64,000 nt of DNA from RHLJ01 sp965212165 (GTDB lineage: Bacteria > Bacteroidota > Rhodothermia > Balneolales > Balneolaceae), in assembly GCA_965212165.1 (NCBI GenBank), contig OZ243096.1, positions 2,108,001 to 2,172,000 of the forward strand. The letters are read 5' to 3'. Made by a program: the position numbers and the translations under genes. Of the stretch, positions 8,297-16,932 are shown piece after piece. Every line of letters begins with the position of its first letter. Within the stretch, counting starts at the first letter, position 1. A model generated the notes under the pieces. That model was not told the origin of the DNA. It did no database searches and saw only the letters and a list, made by a program, of their open reading frames with translations.

Positions 8297-11200
8297 TCAA
8301 CTTGCTAATTTCTTTAAAAACAAATAAGCTTCTTTGTAATCAGGAATTTCTTGAATTACAAAGCGGAGTACTTCATTCTTTTGAACAACTTGAAATAGTT
8401 CAGGTTTAAGTTTCTCAAGTCGATCAAGAGTTTTCTGAAATTTGTTACTTTCAAAATATTGATTTCCAAGTTCACTCCCTGTTTTAGGGCAAATACACCA
8501 CATTCTTCCAGCTCGAATGGTAACTTTAGTAAAGAAATTCTGAGAAGCGTAGATTTTTATTTTACTAGCAAGAATTAGCATTTCTGCTTCTTTAGGAGCT
8601 GGGCCAAATCGATCTTCGATTTCTTCTTTCCAACTGTCGATTTCTACTTCGTCTTTAGTTTGAGAAAGCTTTCTATAAAGATTAAGACGTTCAACATTAT
8701 CTGATACATAATTTTGTGGTAAAAGGGCAGAGGAATCAAATTCAACGGTAGTTTCAGGAAGTTCAAGTTCTGCTTCAGTACCTTCAAACATATTTGAAAA
8801 TTCAGTTTCTTTGAGTTCTCGAACAGCGTCATTTAAAATTTTGGTGTATAAATCAAAACCAATGTCATTGATAAATCCACTCTGTTCTCCACCTAAAATA
8901 TCTCCAGCCCCACGAATATCTAGATCACGCATTGCAATATTAAAGCCAGAACCTAAGTCAGAGAATTCTTCTAAAGCAAGCAACCGTTTTCTTGCTTCTG
9001 GAGTAAGAGTTTCGATTGGTGGTGTAATGAGATAACAAAATGCTTTTCTATTCGAGCGTCCTACTCGACCACGAAGTTGATGTAGTTCTGCTAGCCCAAA
9101 ATTGTTAGCGTTGTTAATAATGATTGTATTAGCATTGGAAATATCGATTCCATTTTCAACAATGTTAGTCGAAACAAGTACATCATATTTATGTGCATAA
9201 AAATCTCCAATAATTTTTTCTAGTTGTACACCTGTCATTTGACCATGACCAAAACGAACGCGCACATCTGGAACTAGACTCCTAATCATTTCTGCAGTTT
9301 CTTCAATATTCTTTACCCGATTATGAATAAAAAAAACTTGTCCACCGCGGCTCATTTCTTGAAGAATAGCATCACGAACTAGTTCTTCATTAAAACTATG
9401 TATTTCAGTGTAAACAGGTTGTCTATTTGGTGGGGGAGTATTTATTATACTTAAGTCTCGGGCTCCCATTAAAGAGAACTGTAGCGTTCTAGGAATTGGA
9501 GTTGCTGTTAAAGTAAGTACATCTACTGAAGCTCGAAACTCTTTAAGTTTTTCTTTAGCGGCTACCCCAAATCGTTGTTCTTCATCCACAACAATTAATC
9601 CGAGATCCTTAAACTTGACATCTTTCGAAAGTAGACGATGTGTTCCAATTACTATATCTAGATTTCCATCATTGAGCTCTTTAATTACTTTTGTCTGTTC
9701 TGCTTTCGTTCTGAACCTCGATAGAGCCTCAATCTTAACTGGAAACTCTTTCATTCGTTTTATGAAAGTTTTAGCATGTTGTTCAGCTAGAATAGTTGTT
9801 GGCACTAAAATACCAACTTGTTTATTATCCATAACAGCTTTAAAAGCTGCTCTAACAGCTACTTCTGTTTTTCCAAAACCAACATCACCACATACCAAAC
9901 GATCCATAGGCTGTGGATTTTCCATATCGTTTTTTACAGCAATAATTGCATCGTTTTGATCAGGAGTTTCTTCATACTCGAATCTAGCTTCTAACTCTGT
10001 TTGCCAACCTTGATCTGGTGAAAAAGCATACGCTTTTAACATTTTCCTTTTGGCATAAAGTTGAATCAACTCACGAGCAATATCTTTAACTTTTTTCTTT
10101 GTTAGTGCCTTCTTTCTTGCCCATTCACCTGAACCAAGTCTTGTGATTCGTGGCGCAGTACCTTCTTTTCCAGAATATTTTTGAAGCTTATGAAGGCTGG
10201 AAACATTGACATATAAAAGTGAACCTTCTTGATAATTTAATATGACTACTTCTTGCTCATTTTCTTTTACTAGAATTTTCTTGAATCCAGCAAATTTCCC
10301 AATCCCATAATCTACGTGAACAACATAATCACCAATACTTAAATCGCGTAATTCTTTAAATGATATACCACCTGAATATCTTCGTTTTTTAACCTTTGGA
10401 CGGTGATATCGATTAAATATTTGATGATCAGTGTATACAGCTAGCTTTGCTTCAAAACAAATAAATCCTTCGTGTAACGACTCAACTATTAAACGATAAT
10501 TTAAAGATGGTTCTGGCTCTCCAAGTAACTCTTCAAATCGTGATTTTTGACCGTCATTATCACAAAGAATAATTGTTTCGAATCCTTGTTCAGAATGCTT
10601 TGTGATATCTTCTTTAAGTAGTTTGAAGTTACCATGAAAATCTGGTTGAGGTCTGAGTTCAACTTCAAAATTATGTGCATTCTTATTTTCAAAATTTGTT
10701 GTGCCTGAGTAAAGTTTACAGTTAAATCGTTCTAGTTCATTTTGAAAATTAGTAGAAGAATAAAAAAGTAAATTTGGTTCTGGTAATATTTCAGATTCAT
10801 TATTGAGATACTTCTCAGTAGCATGTTCAAATTGATTTTTTAAAGAATCGAATACCAAAATCTCATCTTTAATCACAATTAATGTATTCTCGTCAAAATA
10901 GGAGAGAAATGAATCTTTATTAGATTCCGGTAAATTTGAAAGATCAGGAACAATTCGAGCTTGATTTAGAAACGAAATAGACCTCTGCGAATCTGCATCA
11001 AATTCACGTATCGAGTCAATTTCATCCCCAAAAAATTCCAATCGAATGGGGTATTCACCTGAAAAAGGAAATACATCTAGAATACCTCCACGTATAGCGA
11101 ATTCACCAGGTTGATCAACAAATCGGACTGGATTATAACCTTGATCAACTAATTGTTCTCTAAATTTCTCTGGATCAATTTCATCTCCTTTATTGATGAT

Positions 11201-11620
11201 AATACTTACTTCATCCAATACAGAAGGTGGGGCCACTTTTTCAAAAATAGCTTCTGCAGAGGTAACCACTATGTTAGATTTTTGAGACTGTATTTTTTGG
11301 AGTGCTTCTGATCTTTGAACTAATAAACCTGAGTCTATGATTTGTTCAGAATCGTATGGTTTATGATTTGTAGATGGAAAATGAATAATCTCTTGATCAG
11401 AAATTAAGCTAAGGTCAGATTTTAAAAAACGTTCATTTTCGTCGTTATCTGTAATGATAAGTACATTTTTGAATGATGACTGAAGTCCATCAATTGCAAA
11501 AGCCAAAAAAGAACCATTACTACCTTTTAAGAATATAGAATCATGATTTCTTACTGCTGAAGATATATTCTTCAGTGATTGGAGTGCTAAAATCTTTGCT
11601 TTTAATAAAGGTATGGACAT
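8297..11620 (-). CDS. mfd: Transcription-repair coupling factor
   Basis: Removes RNA polymerase stalled at DNA lesions and recruits the UvrABC excision system. At 1107 aa it is close to the family's usual size. Order of parts: an N-terminal UvrB-like module (FLKGSNGSFLAFAI, then FAIRGGILDVFPF with IRLEFFGDEIDSIREFD), the RNA-polymerase-interacting CarD-like domain (IGDYVVHVDYGIGKF, with LLYVNVSSLHKLQKY), and the helicase. The Walker A is GDVGFGKT with K584, motif II is DEEQ beginning at D679, and motif III is TATPIPRT. A TRG-like translocation region and the C-terminal D7 domain (GGEQSGFINDIGFDLY) follow. Cytoplasmic. No break or missing motif was seen. The ATG at 11620 fits an MSIPLLK beginning. 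Confidence 0.97.
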   Translation of the reverse strand: MSIPLLKAKILALQSLKNISSAVRNHDSIFLKGSNGSFLAFAIDGLQSSFKNVLIITDNDENERFLKSDLSLISDQEIIHFPSTNHKPYDSEQIIDSGLLVQRSEALQKIQSQKSNIVVTSAEAIFEKVAPPSVLDEVSIIINKGDEIDPEKFREQLVDQGYNPVRFVDQPGEFAIRGGILDVFPFSGEYPIRLEFFGDEIDSIREFDADSQRSISFLNQARIVPDLSNLPESNKDSFLSYFDENTLIVIKDEILVFDSLKNQFEHATEKYLNNESEILPEPNLLFYSSTNFQNELERFNCKLYSGTTNFENKNAHNFEVELRPQPDFHGNFKLLKEDITKHSEQGFETIILCDNDGQKSRFEELLGEPEPSLNYRLIVESLHEGFICFEAKLAVYTDHQIFNRYHRPKVKKRRYSGGISFKELRDLSIGDYVVHVDYGIGKFAGFKKILVKENEQEVVILNYQEGSLLYVNVSSLHKLQKYSGKEGTAPRITRLGSGEWARKKALTKKKVKDIARELIQLYAKRKMLKAYAFSPDQGWQTELEARFEYEETPDQNDAIIAVKNDMENPQPMDRLVCGDVGFGKTEVAVRAAFKAVMDNKQVGILVPTTILAEQHAKTFIKRMKEFPVKIEALSRFRTKAEQTKVIKELNDGNLDIVIGTHRLLSKDVKFKDLGLIVVDEEQRFGVAAKEKLKEFRASVDVLTLTATPIPRTLQFSLMGARDLSIINTPPPNRQPVYTEIHSFNEELVRDAILQEMSRGGQVFFIHNRVKNIEETAEMIRSLVPDVRVRFGHGQMTGVQLEKIIGDFYAHKYDVLVSTNIVENGIDISNANTIIINNANNFGLAELHQLRGRVGRSNRKAFCYLITPPIETLTPEARKRLLALEEFSDLGSGFNIAMRDLDIRGAGDILGGEQSGFINDIGFDLYTKILNDAVRELKETEFSNMFEGTEAELELPETTVEFDSSALLPQNYVSDNVERLNLYRKLSQTKDEVEIDSWKEEIEDRFGPAPKEAEMLILASKIKIYASQNFFTKVTIRAGRMWCICPKTGSELGNQYFESNKFQKTLDRLEKLKPELFQVVQKNEVLRFVIQEIPDYKEAYLFLKKLAS

Positions 11621-11706
11621 AAAAATGAGATAAGAAAAAGCTTCTTAATTAAGTGTAAGAAGGTACAGTTTAAAGGGCATTATTATGGATTTCTTTAATC
11701 CTTTTT

Positions 11707-12702
11707 TTAATATTGAGTGAGCCCTTTTAACCAGATTCGATCCATAATAAATCCAATAAATAATAAAGAAATAGATACGCTTAGAAAGAACGCATAACGG
11801 TCTTCATAATCAGTATAGATTATTTCTTCCACTTTTGATTTTTCAAGTTCGTCAATCTCATCATATATATTTATTAGCTGTTCTGTATCGGTAGCGCGGT
11901 AATATCTACCACCAGAAAGATCTGCAACTCTTGTAAGCATTTCTTCATCAATATTAACTTGAATATTTTGATATCGACGTCCAAAAATAGGATCTTGGAC
12001 TGGATAAGGAGCCGTTCCACGTGTTCCTGCACCTATGGTATATATCTTAATTCCATAGGTAACTGCCAAATCAGCGGCTGTTACAGGGTCAATTTCACCC
12101 GCATTATTTTGACCATCAGTAAGTAAGATAATAATTTTGCTTTGGGTTTCGCTGTCTTTCAAGCGATTAATAGCCGTAGCTATACCCATTCCTATAGCGG
12201 TTCCGTCTTCAATTACTCCCATTTCAACTTCATCTATTAACTGCTTTAATAGTCGATAATCTAATGTTGGTGGTACTACAGTGAAGCTTTTCATAGCAAA
12301 AGTAACTAAACCGATACGGTCAGAAAGTCGTTTATCAACAAATGCTTTAGCTACTTCACGAGCAGCTTCAAAACGATTTGGTTTTAAATCTTCTGCACGC
12401 ATAGAAGATGACATATCCAATACCATCACAATATCAATACCTTCAGCGTTACGCTCAATGGTAGTAAGTTTATACTGTGGTCTAGCTAGTGCAAGTATTA
12501 GATAAGTTAATCCAGTTAAAAAAAGAGCTAGAGTTAACCAATGCAGATGAGCTTTCCAATTACCTGAGATACCTTCTAGATAATGTGTTGATGAAAATGT
12601 TAGAGTGGCTCTTTTTTTTGTGAAAAAGCGATACAAATAAATTCCCATTAAAACAGGAACTATGCTAAGCGCCCAAAACCATTCAGGATTAGACCATTCC
12701 AT
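11707..12702 (-). CDS. BatA-like VWA-domain membrane protein
   Basis: At 331 aa this is typical of BatA/BatB proteins. Two N-terminal membrane segments (about 8-26 and 55-73), with the family's NPEWFWALSIVPVL start, are followed by a von Willebrand A domain with MIDAS motif DMSSS (D96, S98, S100) and the LLTDGQNNAG strand. A last membrane helix lies near 306-325. Bat proteins work with MoxR ATPases and DUF58 proteins and have been linked to stress tolerance in Bacteroides and Leptospira; the exact function is unsettled. Its start shares one base with the stop of the BatD-like gene (TAATG), so translation is coupled. Confidence 0.9.
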   Translation of the reverse strand: MEWSNPEWFWALSIVPVLMGIYLYRFFTKKRATLTFSSTHYLEGISGNWKAHLHWLTLALFLTGLTYLILALARPQYKLTTIERNAEGIDIVMVLDMSSSMRAEDLKPNRFEAAREVAKAFVDKRLSDRIGLVTFAMKSFTVVPPTLDYRLLKQLIDEVEMGVIEDGTAIGMGIATAINRLKDSETQSKIIILLTDGQNNAGEIDPVTAADLAVTYGIKIYTIGAGTRGTAPYPVQDPIFGRRYQNIQVNIDEEMLTRVADLSGGRYYRATDTEQLINIYDEIDELEKSKVEEIIYTDYEDRYAFFLSVSISLLFIGFIMDRIWLKGLTQY

Positions 12703-13730
12703 TATTCGGCCTCCTTATTGATTTTTGTTTCCACATCACTTTCATCTTCTTGGTTAGTGAATTGTTGTTCATAGTCCGATTTTTTTCTAGCAATGCGTGA
12801 AGCATCCACTAAACGTGCACGTTCAATAAAATCGATTGAATACTGATAACAAATCCAAGCATCATCTAAAGTTGGTGTGTATTTAGCGAATTTAACCATA
12901 TCAGATCGATTCAAAACTAAACGAGTTTGCTTAATCATCTCATGATCTACACCAAAAGCATCTAGATATCGAAACAACTCACGTGATGTTGATTCTAGGG
13001 CAGGAATATTATAAAGATTTTCATAATAAGTTCGTATTGAGTCACTTAAAGCGGAATAGAAGTATTTGTAATCCTTAGTAAGTGGAAGATCATATTCATT
13101 TTTTAGATGATTAAGAGTTTCTTCTAACTCAATTAAAGGGCTCTTAAAAGGTTCGAAAGTGACAGGTGTTTTTTCCGTTTTATTATCGGCTTTTTTCTTA
13201 AGTGTATAATAAGTGAATAATGCAGCTACAATCAGTGCAAGTAAAATTATAGCTAAAGCCCATGGAAACCCTGAAAAAGAGAAAATAGGTTTCAGAGGTT
13301 TTAGTTCAGCATCTTCTGATGGTAATACAGTTTTGAAATAAAGTGTAACCGGATTTGTATAAATAAAACTTGTATCTCTAGCAGTTATAAGTCCAATTCT
13401 ATATGGAGGCAGAGTTATATCATTACTTCCAAAAAATTGCAATTGGTAAAGTACACTATCAGCAAAATCAGTGACTCTAAATTTTTGAATTCTTATTAGA
13501 TCTAGGATAGGAGGGAAAGAAGATGAGTCTGGAAATAATACTTTATCATAAGATTTATCTAGCTGAAGTTTTATTGAAATATCAAATATTTCACCTACAG
13601 TTAATGAGTCCTTCGTTGAAGATGCTGAACTATTCTGTGCATTTCCTGATGAAATGAACATAAATAGTATTCCAACTGTAAGTAAAATTCGTAAAATCTT
13701 AATTCGAATAGTTTTCAAAATCATTAGCAA
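12702..13730 (-). CDS. BatD-like membrane protein of the Bat cluster
   Basis: The 342-aa protein has an N-terminal signal sequence ending GNAQ near residue 32 and a beta-rich periplasmic part with an S-L-T-V-G-E-x-F-x-I opening typical of BatD-type domains. One transmembrane helix at about 155-175 (PWALAIILLALIVAALF) leads to a helical cytoplasmic tail rich in charge. Family assignment rests on this layout plus its position directly before the BatA-like gene. Upstream, 94 bp separate it from the divergent M23 gene. The expected DUF58 partner lies on the far side of that gene. Confidence 0.75.
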   Translation of the reverse strand: MLMILKTIRIKILRILLTVGILFMFISSGNAQNSSASSTKDSLTVGEIFDISIKLQLDKSYDKVLFPDSSSFPPILDLIRIQKFRVTDFADSVLYQLQFFGSNDITLPPYRIGLITARDTSFIYTNPVTLYFKTVLPSEDAELKPLKPIFSFSGFPWALAIILLALIVAALFTYYTLKKKADNKTEKTPVTFEPFKSPLIELEETLNHLKNEYDLPLTKDYKYFYSALSDSIRTYYENLYNIPALESTSRELFRYLDAFGVDHEMIKQTRLVLNRSDMVKFAKYTPTLDDAWICYQYSIDFIERARLVDASRIARKKSDYEQQFTNQEDESDVETKINKEAE

Positions 13731-13887
13731 AAATTCGGAATGCTTTCATAAATTAATTATTAAACTAAAATAGGGCATATCATACTAAATATGGGAAGAT
13801 TTTTAACTCCAATATTTGTAAAAAATGGTTCCTATGAAAAACTATCATAAATCCGTATCATTTTTCCACAAAAATATCTACAGTTTT

Positions 13888-15177
13888 ATGCTTAAAAAAT
13901 GGGTTATAGTGGTATTACAATGCGTTGTAGTACTTATTTTTTTATCAAGTTGTTCTCTTTTTGATGAGAAAGAAAAAGATTTAATTGAAACTGCTTCCGT
14001 AACACTTGATTCCTTTGTTGAAATCGAAGAAATGATTTCTTTAGATGAGTATGGATTTAAAAAAGGGAATGAACTTATAATTGAAGACCGTGTTAAGAGG
14101 AATGAAAGTCTATATCTGATTTTAAGAGATCTTGATGTTAGTCCACAAGTAATTCAAGAAATTGAGCGAGAATCGAAAGGAAAATTCAGTTCAAAAAGAG
14201 TTCGTCCAGGACAAAGATATATAGCTTATCTAGATGATGAATCAACTTTCTTGAAAAGATTAATTTTACATGATGATATGCTTGATTATGTAATATTTAA
14301 CTTTGAGAATACCATAGCAGTTGAGAGAGGAAGAAAAGAGATAACCACGAAAGTCACCGAAACTTCTGGTGTTATTACATCCTCACTGTATGAGACCTTA
14401 CAAGAGAACGGTGACGATCCATTGTTAGGTAATAAATTGAGTGAGATATTTGGTTGGCAAATTGACTTTTTTCGAATATTTAAAAATGATTCATTTAAAG
14501 TTATTTATGAACAACAATATGTTGATGGAATTCCATATGGTGTAGGAAAGATTTTGGCGGCAGAATTTCTCCATAAGAATAAAATACATGATGCTTTTTA
14601 TTACGAAACAGATAACAGAGCTGGATACTTTGACAACATTGGAAATGGAGTTCAAAAAGCTCTTTTAAAAGCACCTTTTACCTACTCTCAACGTGTTAGT
14701 TCGAACTTTTCCCATAATAGATTTCATCCGGTATTGAAAACTAGAACCCCTCATTATGGTGTTGATTATGCCGCTCCCTTAGGCACACCAGTTATTTCTG
14801 TTGGTGATGGTGAAGTTATTGAATCTAGATACAGAGGTGCTAATGGTAACATTGTTCAGATTCAACATAATAGTACCTATACAACAGCTTATTTACATCT
14901 CAATGGCTTTGCAAGTGGTATTAGAAAAGGCGTACGAGTAAAGCAAGGTCAAGTTATTGGTTATGTAGGTCGTACTGGTAGAGTTACGGGTGTACATTTA
15001 GACTATAGGGTTTATAAGAATAATCAACCCGTAAACCCTTTAACAGTTGATTTACCACCATCAAAAGCGATTACAAAAGCTGAAAAAAATGACTTTTTAA
15101 ATCAGGTTGAGAAATATCAATTTTTGTTAAGTCAAATTGGAAAAGAAGTAATCGCCTCTAATAACTTATCTTACTAA
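13888..15177 (+). CDS. M23-family metallopeptidase lipoprotein
   Basis: A periplasmic, membrane-anchored peptidoglycan hydrolase-like protein. I choose the ATG at 13888 because it gives a classic lipoprotein signal (MLKKW..., lipobox LSSC); ATGs at 13825 and 13834 are in frame upstream and would add up to 21 residues. The middle region resembles the LysM/OapA-like part often found before the catalytic domain. The LytM domain shows H310 and D314 in HYGVD (numbering from 13825), LGTPVISVGDGEVI, and H391 in VHLDYRVY. The final H-x-H zinc ligand is replaced by H-x-D (D393), a variant I recall from related peptidases, so activity is plausible but not certain. The gene sits between Bat genes on the opposite strand, and its stop abuts the stop of the convergent DUF58 gene. 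Confidence 0.88.
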   Translation: MLKKWVIVVLQCVVVLIFLSSCSLFDEKEKDLIETASVTLDSFVEIEEMISLDEYGFKKGNELIIEDRVKRNESLYLILRDLDVSPQVIQEIERESKGKFSSKRVRPGQRYIAYLDDESTFLKRLILHDDMLDYVIFNFENTIAVERGRKEITTKVTETSGVITSSLYETLQENGDDPLLGNKLSEIFGWQIDFFRIFKNDSFKVIYEQQYVDGIPYGVGKILAAEFLHKNKIHDAFYYETDNRAGYFDNIGNGVQKALLKAPFTYSQRVSSNFSHNRFHPVLKTRTPHYGVDYAAPLGTPVISVGDGEVIESRYRGANGNIVQIQHNSTYTTAYLHLNGFASGIRKGVRVKQGQVIGYVGRTGRVTGVHLDYRVYKNNQPVNPLTVDLPPSKAITKAEKNDFLNQVEKYQFLLSQIGKEVIASNNLSY

Positions 15178-16053
15178 TTAATAACGATTCATTCTTCGTT
15201 GGAAGAAGTTCATTAGAGGACGTACATAAGATTTATTAGTGCTTACATTTACAGCATCTACCTTCATCTTAAGAAGTGATTCGTCTAAGTGAAGTTTATG
15301 AATGCGTTTCCTTTTTTTATACTCATCTCGAATTTTCTTATTCGAGGTGTCTATCATAATTTCTTTTCCAGATTCAGCATCTTGAAAAGGAACTAATCCC
15401 AAATTAGGAAGTTCGTCCTCAAAAGGATCATTGATTATAATACTTACTAAATCATGCTTTTGATTTGTTATTCGTAATTGTTTTTCAAAATTTTCATCTT
15501 GAAAATCTGATGCTAATACAACGATAGCTCTTCTATCTAAAAGACGGTTTACATAGCCTAAAGCATCTGCAATTTTCGTACCCCGGCCTTTTGGAGCCGT
15601 TGTATAAAGTTCTCTAATCAAACGAAGTACATGGGTCCTTCCTTTCTTGGGTGGAACTACTTTTTCTATGATGTCACTGAAGAGAACTAGCCCAACTTTA
15701 TCCCCGTTTTTTATTGCACTAAAGGCAAGCACAGCTGAGATTTCAATAGCAACATCCATCTTTCTTTGATGGTCACTTCCGAACACTCCACTTGCTGAAA
15801 TATCAACACAAAGCATGAGGGTTTGCTCTCGTTCTTCTTCAAAAATTTTGATAAATGGCTCACCTGTTCGGGCAGTAACATTCCAGTCAATTTGCCTGAT
15901 GTCATCCCCATAATTATAGCCTCTTACTTCCGAAAACGCCATTCCTCGACCTTTAAAGGCAGATTGATATTCACCACCAAATAGAGTGTTTACCAATCCT
16001 TTAGTTTGAATTTCGAGCTTCCGAATTTTTTTAAGTACTTCTTTAGAAATCAT
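15178..16053 (-). CDS. DUF58 protein (VWA-like, Bat cluster)
   Basis: The 291-aa protein shows the DUF58 hallmark region GRGMAFSEVRGYNYGDD, then IRQIDWNVTARTGEP and FEEEREQTLMLCVD. A VWA-like MIDAS follows as DISAS (D84, S86, S88). DUF58 proteins are normally encoded between a MoxR ATPase and BatD/BatA-like proteins and are thought to act with them in envelope stress or protein maturation. No moxR gene lies in the window. The 3' end touches the stop of the convergent M23 gene with no spacer. The start faces a 330-bp AT-rich region it shares with the divergent DUF11 cluster. Confidence 0.9.
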   Translation of the reverse strand: MISKEVLKKIRKLEIQTKGLVNTLFGGEYQSAFKGRGMAFSEVRGYNYGDDIRQIDWNVTARTGEPFIKIFEEEREQTLMLCVDISASGVFGSDHQRKMDVAIEISAVLAFSAIKNGDKVGLVLFSDIIEKVVPPKKGRTHVLRLIRELYTTAPKGRGTKIADALGYVNRLLDRRAIVVLASDFQDENFEKQLRITNQKHDLVSIIINDPFEDELPNLGLVPFQDAESGKEIMIDTSNKKIRDEYKKRKRIHKLHLDESLLKMKVDAVNVSTNKSYVRPLMNFFQRRMNRY

Positions 16054-16385
16054 AGTGCTTTTAGAAAATAATATAGGGCAATGAAGGATTATTCAGAAGT
16101 AAAAAAGTGTAGCATTATTAAATACAAAAAATATATAATAATATACATAATATTATATCAATTAAAGTTATAGTATATATTATACTATAATTTATTAGTA
16201 GTTAAATAAACATTAGAAAAAATAAAGCTTAAAGCTATAAAGAAGGCTTTATTTATTAGCTTTCTCTAATCACAAAGGGTGAGAATTTCAGGTTTTAATT
16301 AGGCTCATCTAATCCTGATTAATGACACATGGTGGTATTTTTATTAATACCAAAAATGGGTTCAATTTTTAAACAACCAAGTGTC
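16054..16385. promoter_or_regulatory. AT-rich divergent intergenic region before the DUF11 gene cluster
   Basis: This gap lies between the minus-strand DUF58 gene and the plus-strand DUF11 cluster and must hold both promoters. One 60-base line (16141-16200) has only 6 G/C bases. It contains a 23-bp palindrome (listed separately). An inverted repeat of aataaagc (16221-16228) and gctttatt (16246-16253) follows, and a small hairpin with arms ggtatt (16334-16339) and aatacc (16346-16351) lies in the likely leader of the first DUF11 gene. I could not assign a promoter consensus with confidence. Confidence 0.5.
16168..16190. promoter_or_regulatory. 23-bp palindrome, possible operator
   Basis: Two perfect 10-base arms, ttatagtata at 16168-16177 and tatactataa at 16181-16190, flank a 3-base centre. 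It lies in the divergent intergenic region about 115 bp upstream of the DUF58 start and 195 bp upstream of the preferred start of the first DUF11 gene. The size suits a dimeric regulator, but the region is so AT-rich that chance or simple DNA-structure effects are possible. Confidence 0.35.
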
Positions 16386-16871
16386 ATGAAAAACAAAATA
16401 ATTTTCTTAACAATAATTTTACTGGGTTTGGCTGTTCAGTCTTTTGCACAGCAGAACGACGGGATTTCATCAGTACTAGAAGTCTACCGAATCACCATGA
16501 ACGATGATGGTGAAGAAACAGCAACAGAAACTACCGAAGTAACGCCTGGAGATTTGATAGAATATAGGCTTACGTATACAAACAATTTGGGCAATAGCAT
16601 TTCGCAGTTAATGCCAGTTCTTCCGATTCCCGTTGGGATGGAATTTGTACTGGAATCTGCTAGCCCAAACGCAGAGGGTGCCAGCCTCTCTAACACTGGC
16701 AATACTTTCCAACGACTACCCTTAACTCGTCAAGTGCGACAACCTGACGGAACCACCACTGAAGAATTGGTTCCGAGCCGTGAATATCGAAGGCTACGCT
16801 GGTTGGTTCCGTCACTAGAAACGGGGGAACAAGTCATTCTTGTCGCCAGAGTTAAGGTGATAGAAAACTAG
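16386..16871 (+). CDS. Small secreted DUF11-like protein
   Basis: The preferred ATG at 16386 gives a 161-aa protein with a clean signal peptide (MKNKIIFLTIILLG, cleavage near SFAQ). An in-frame ATG at 16329 would add 19 unlikely residues. The mature part is a single Ig-like DUF11 module: VTPGDLIEYRLTYTN, then PVLPIPVGMEF, then a final strand ending in VKVIEN. It resembles the last module of the 890-aa and 3325-aa proteins of the same cluster. The base composition is unusual: five hand-counted 60-base lines within 16441-16800 have 145 G/C of 300 (48%), against about 31% in two lines of neighbouring genes. It leads a same-strand run of four DUF11 genes. The function is unknown; a minor subunit or cap of a surface structure is an inference. 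Confidence 0.8.
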   Translation: MKNKIIFLTIILLGLAVQSFAQQNDGISSVLEVYRITMNDDGEETATETTEVTPGDLIEYRLTYTNNLGNSISQLMPVLPIPVGMEFVLESASPNAEGASLSNTGNTFQRLPLTRQVRQPDGTTTEELVPSREYRRLRWLVPSLETGEQVILVARVKVIEN

Positions 16872-16932
16872 TCTTATGGAAAATCAAACAAACAACAAAT
16901 CAATAATCCTAAACCTAAACAGGATAAAAACA

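Noticed and set aside
14995..15003. M23 peptidase as an inactive remnant because of the H-x-D change
   Set aside because: The gene is intact, other active-site residues are kept, and the same substitution is recalled from related peptidases, so a pseudogene call is not justified.
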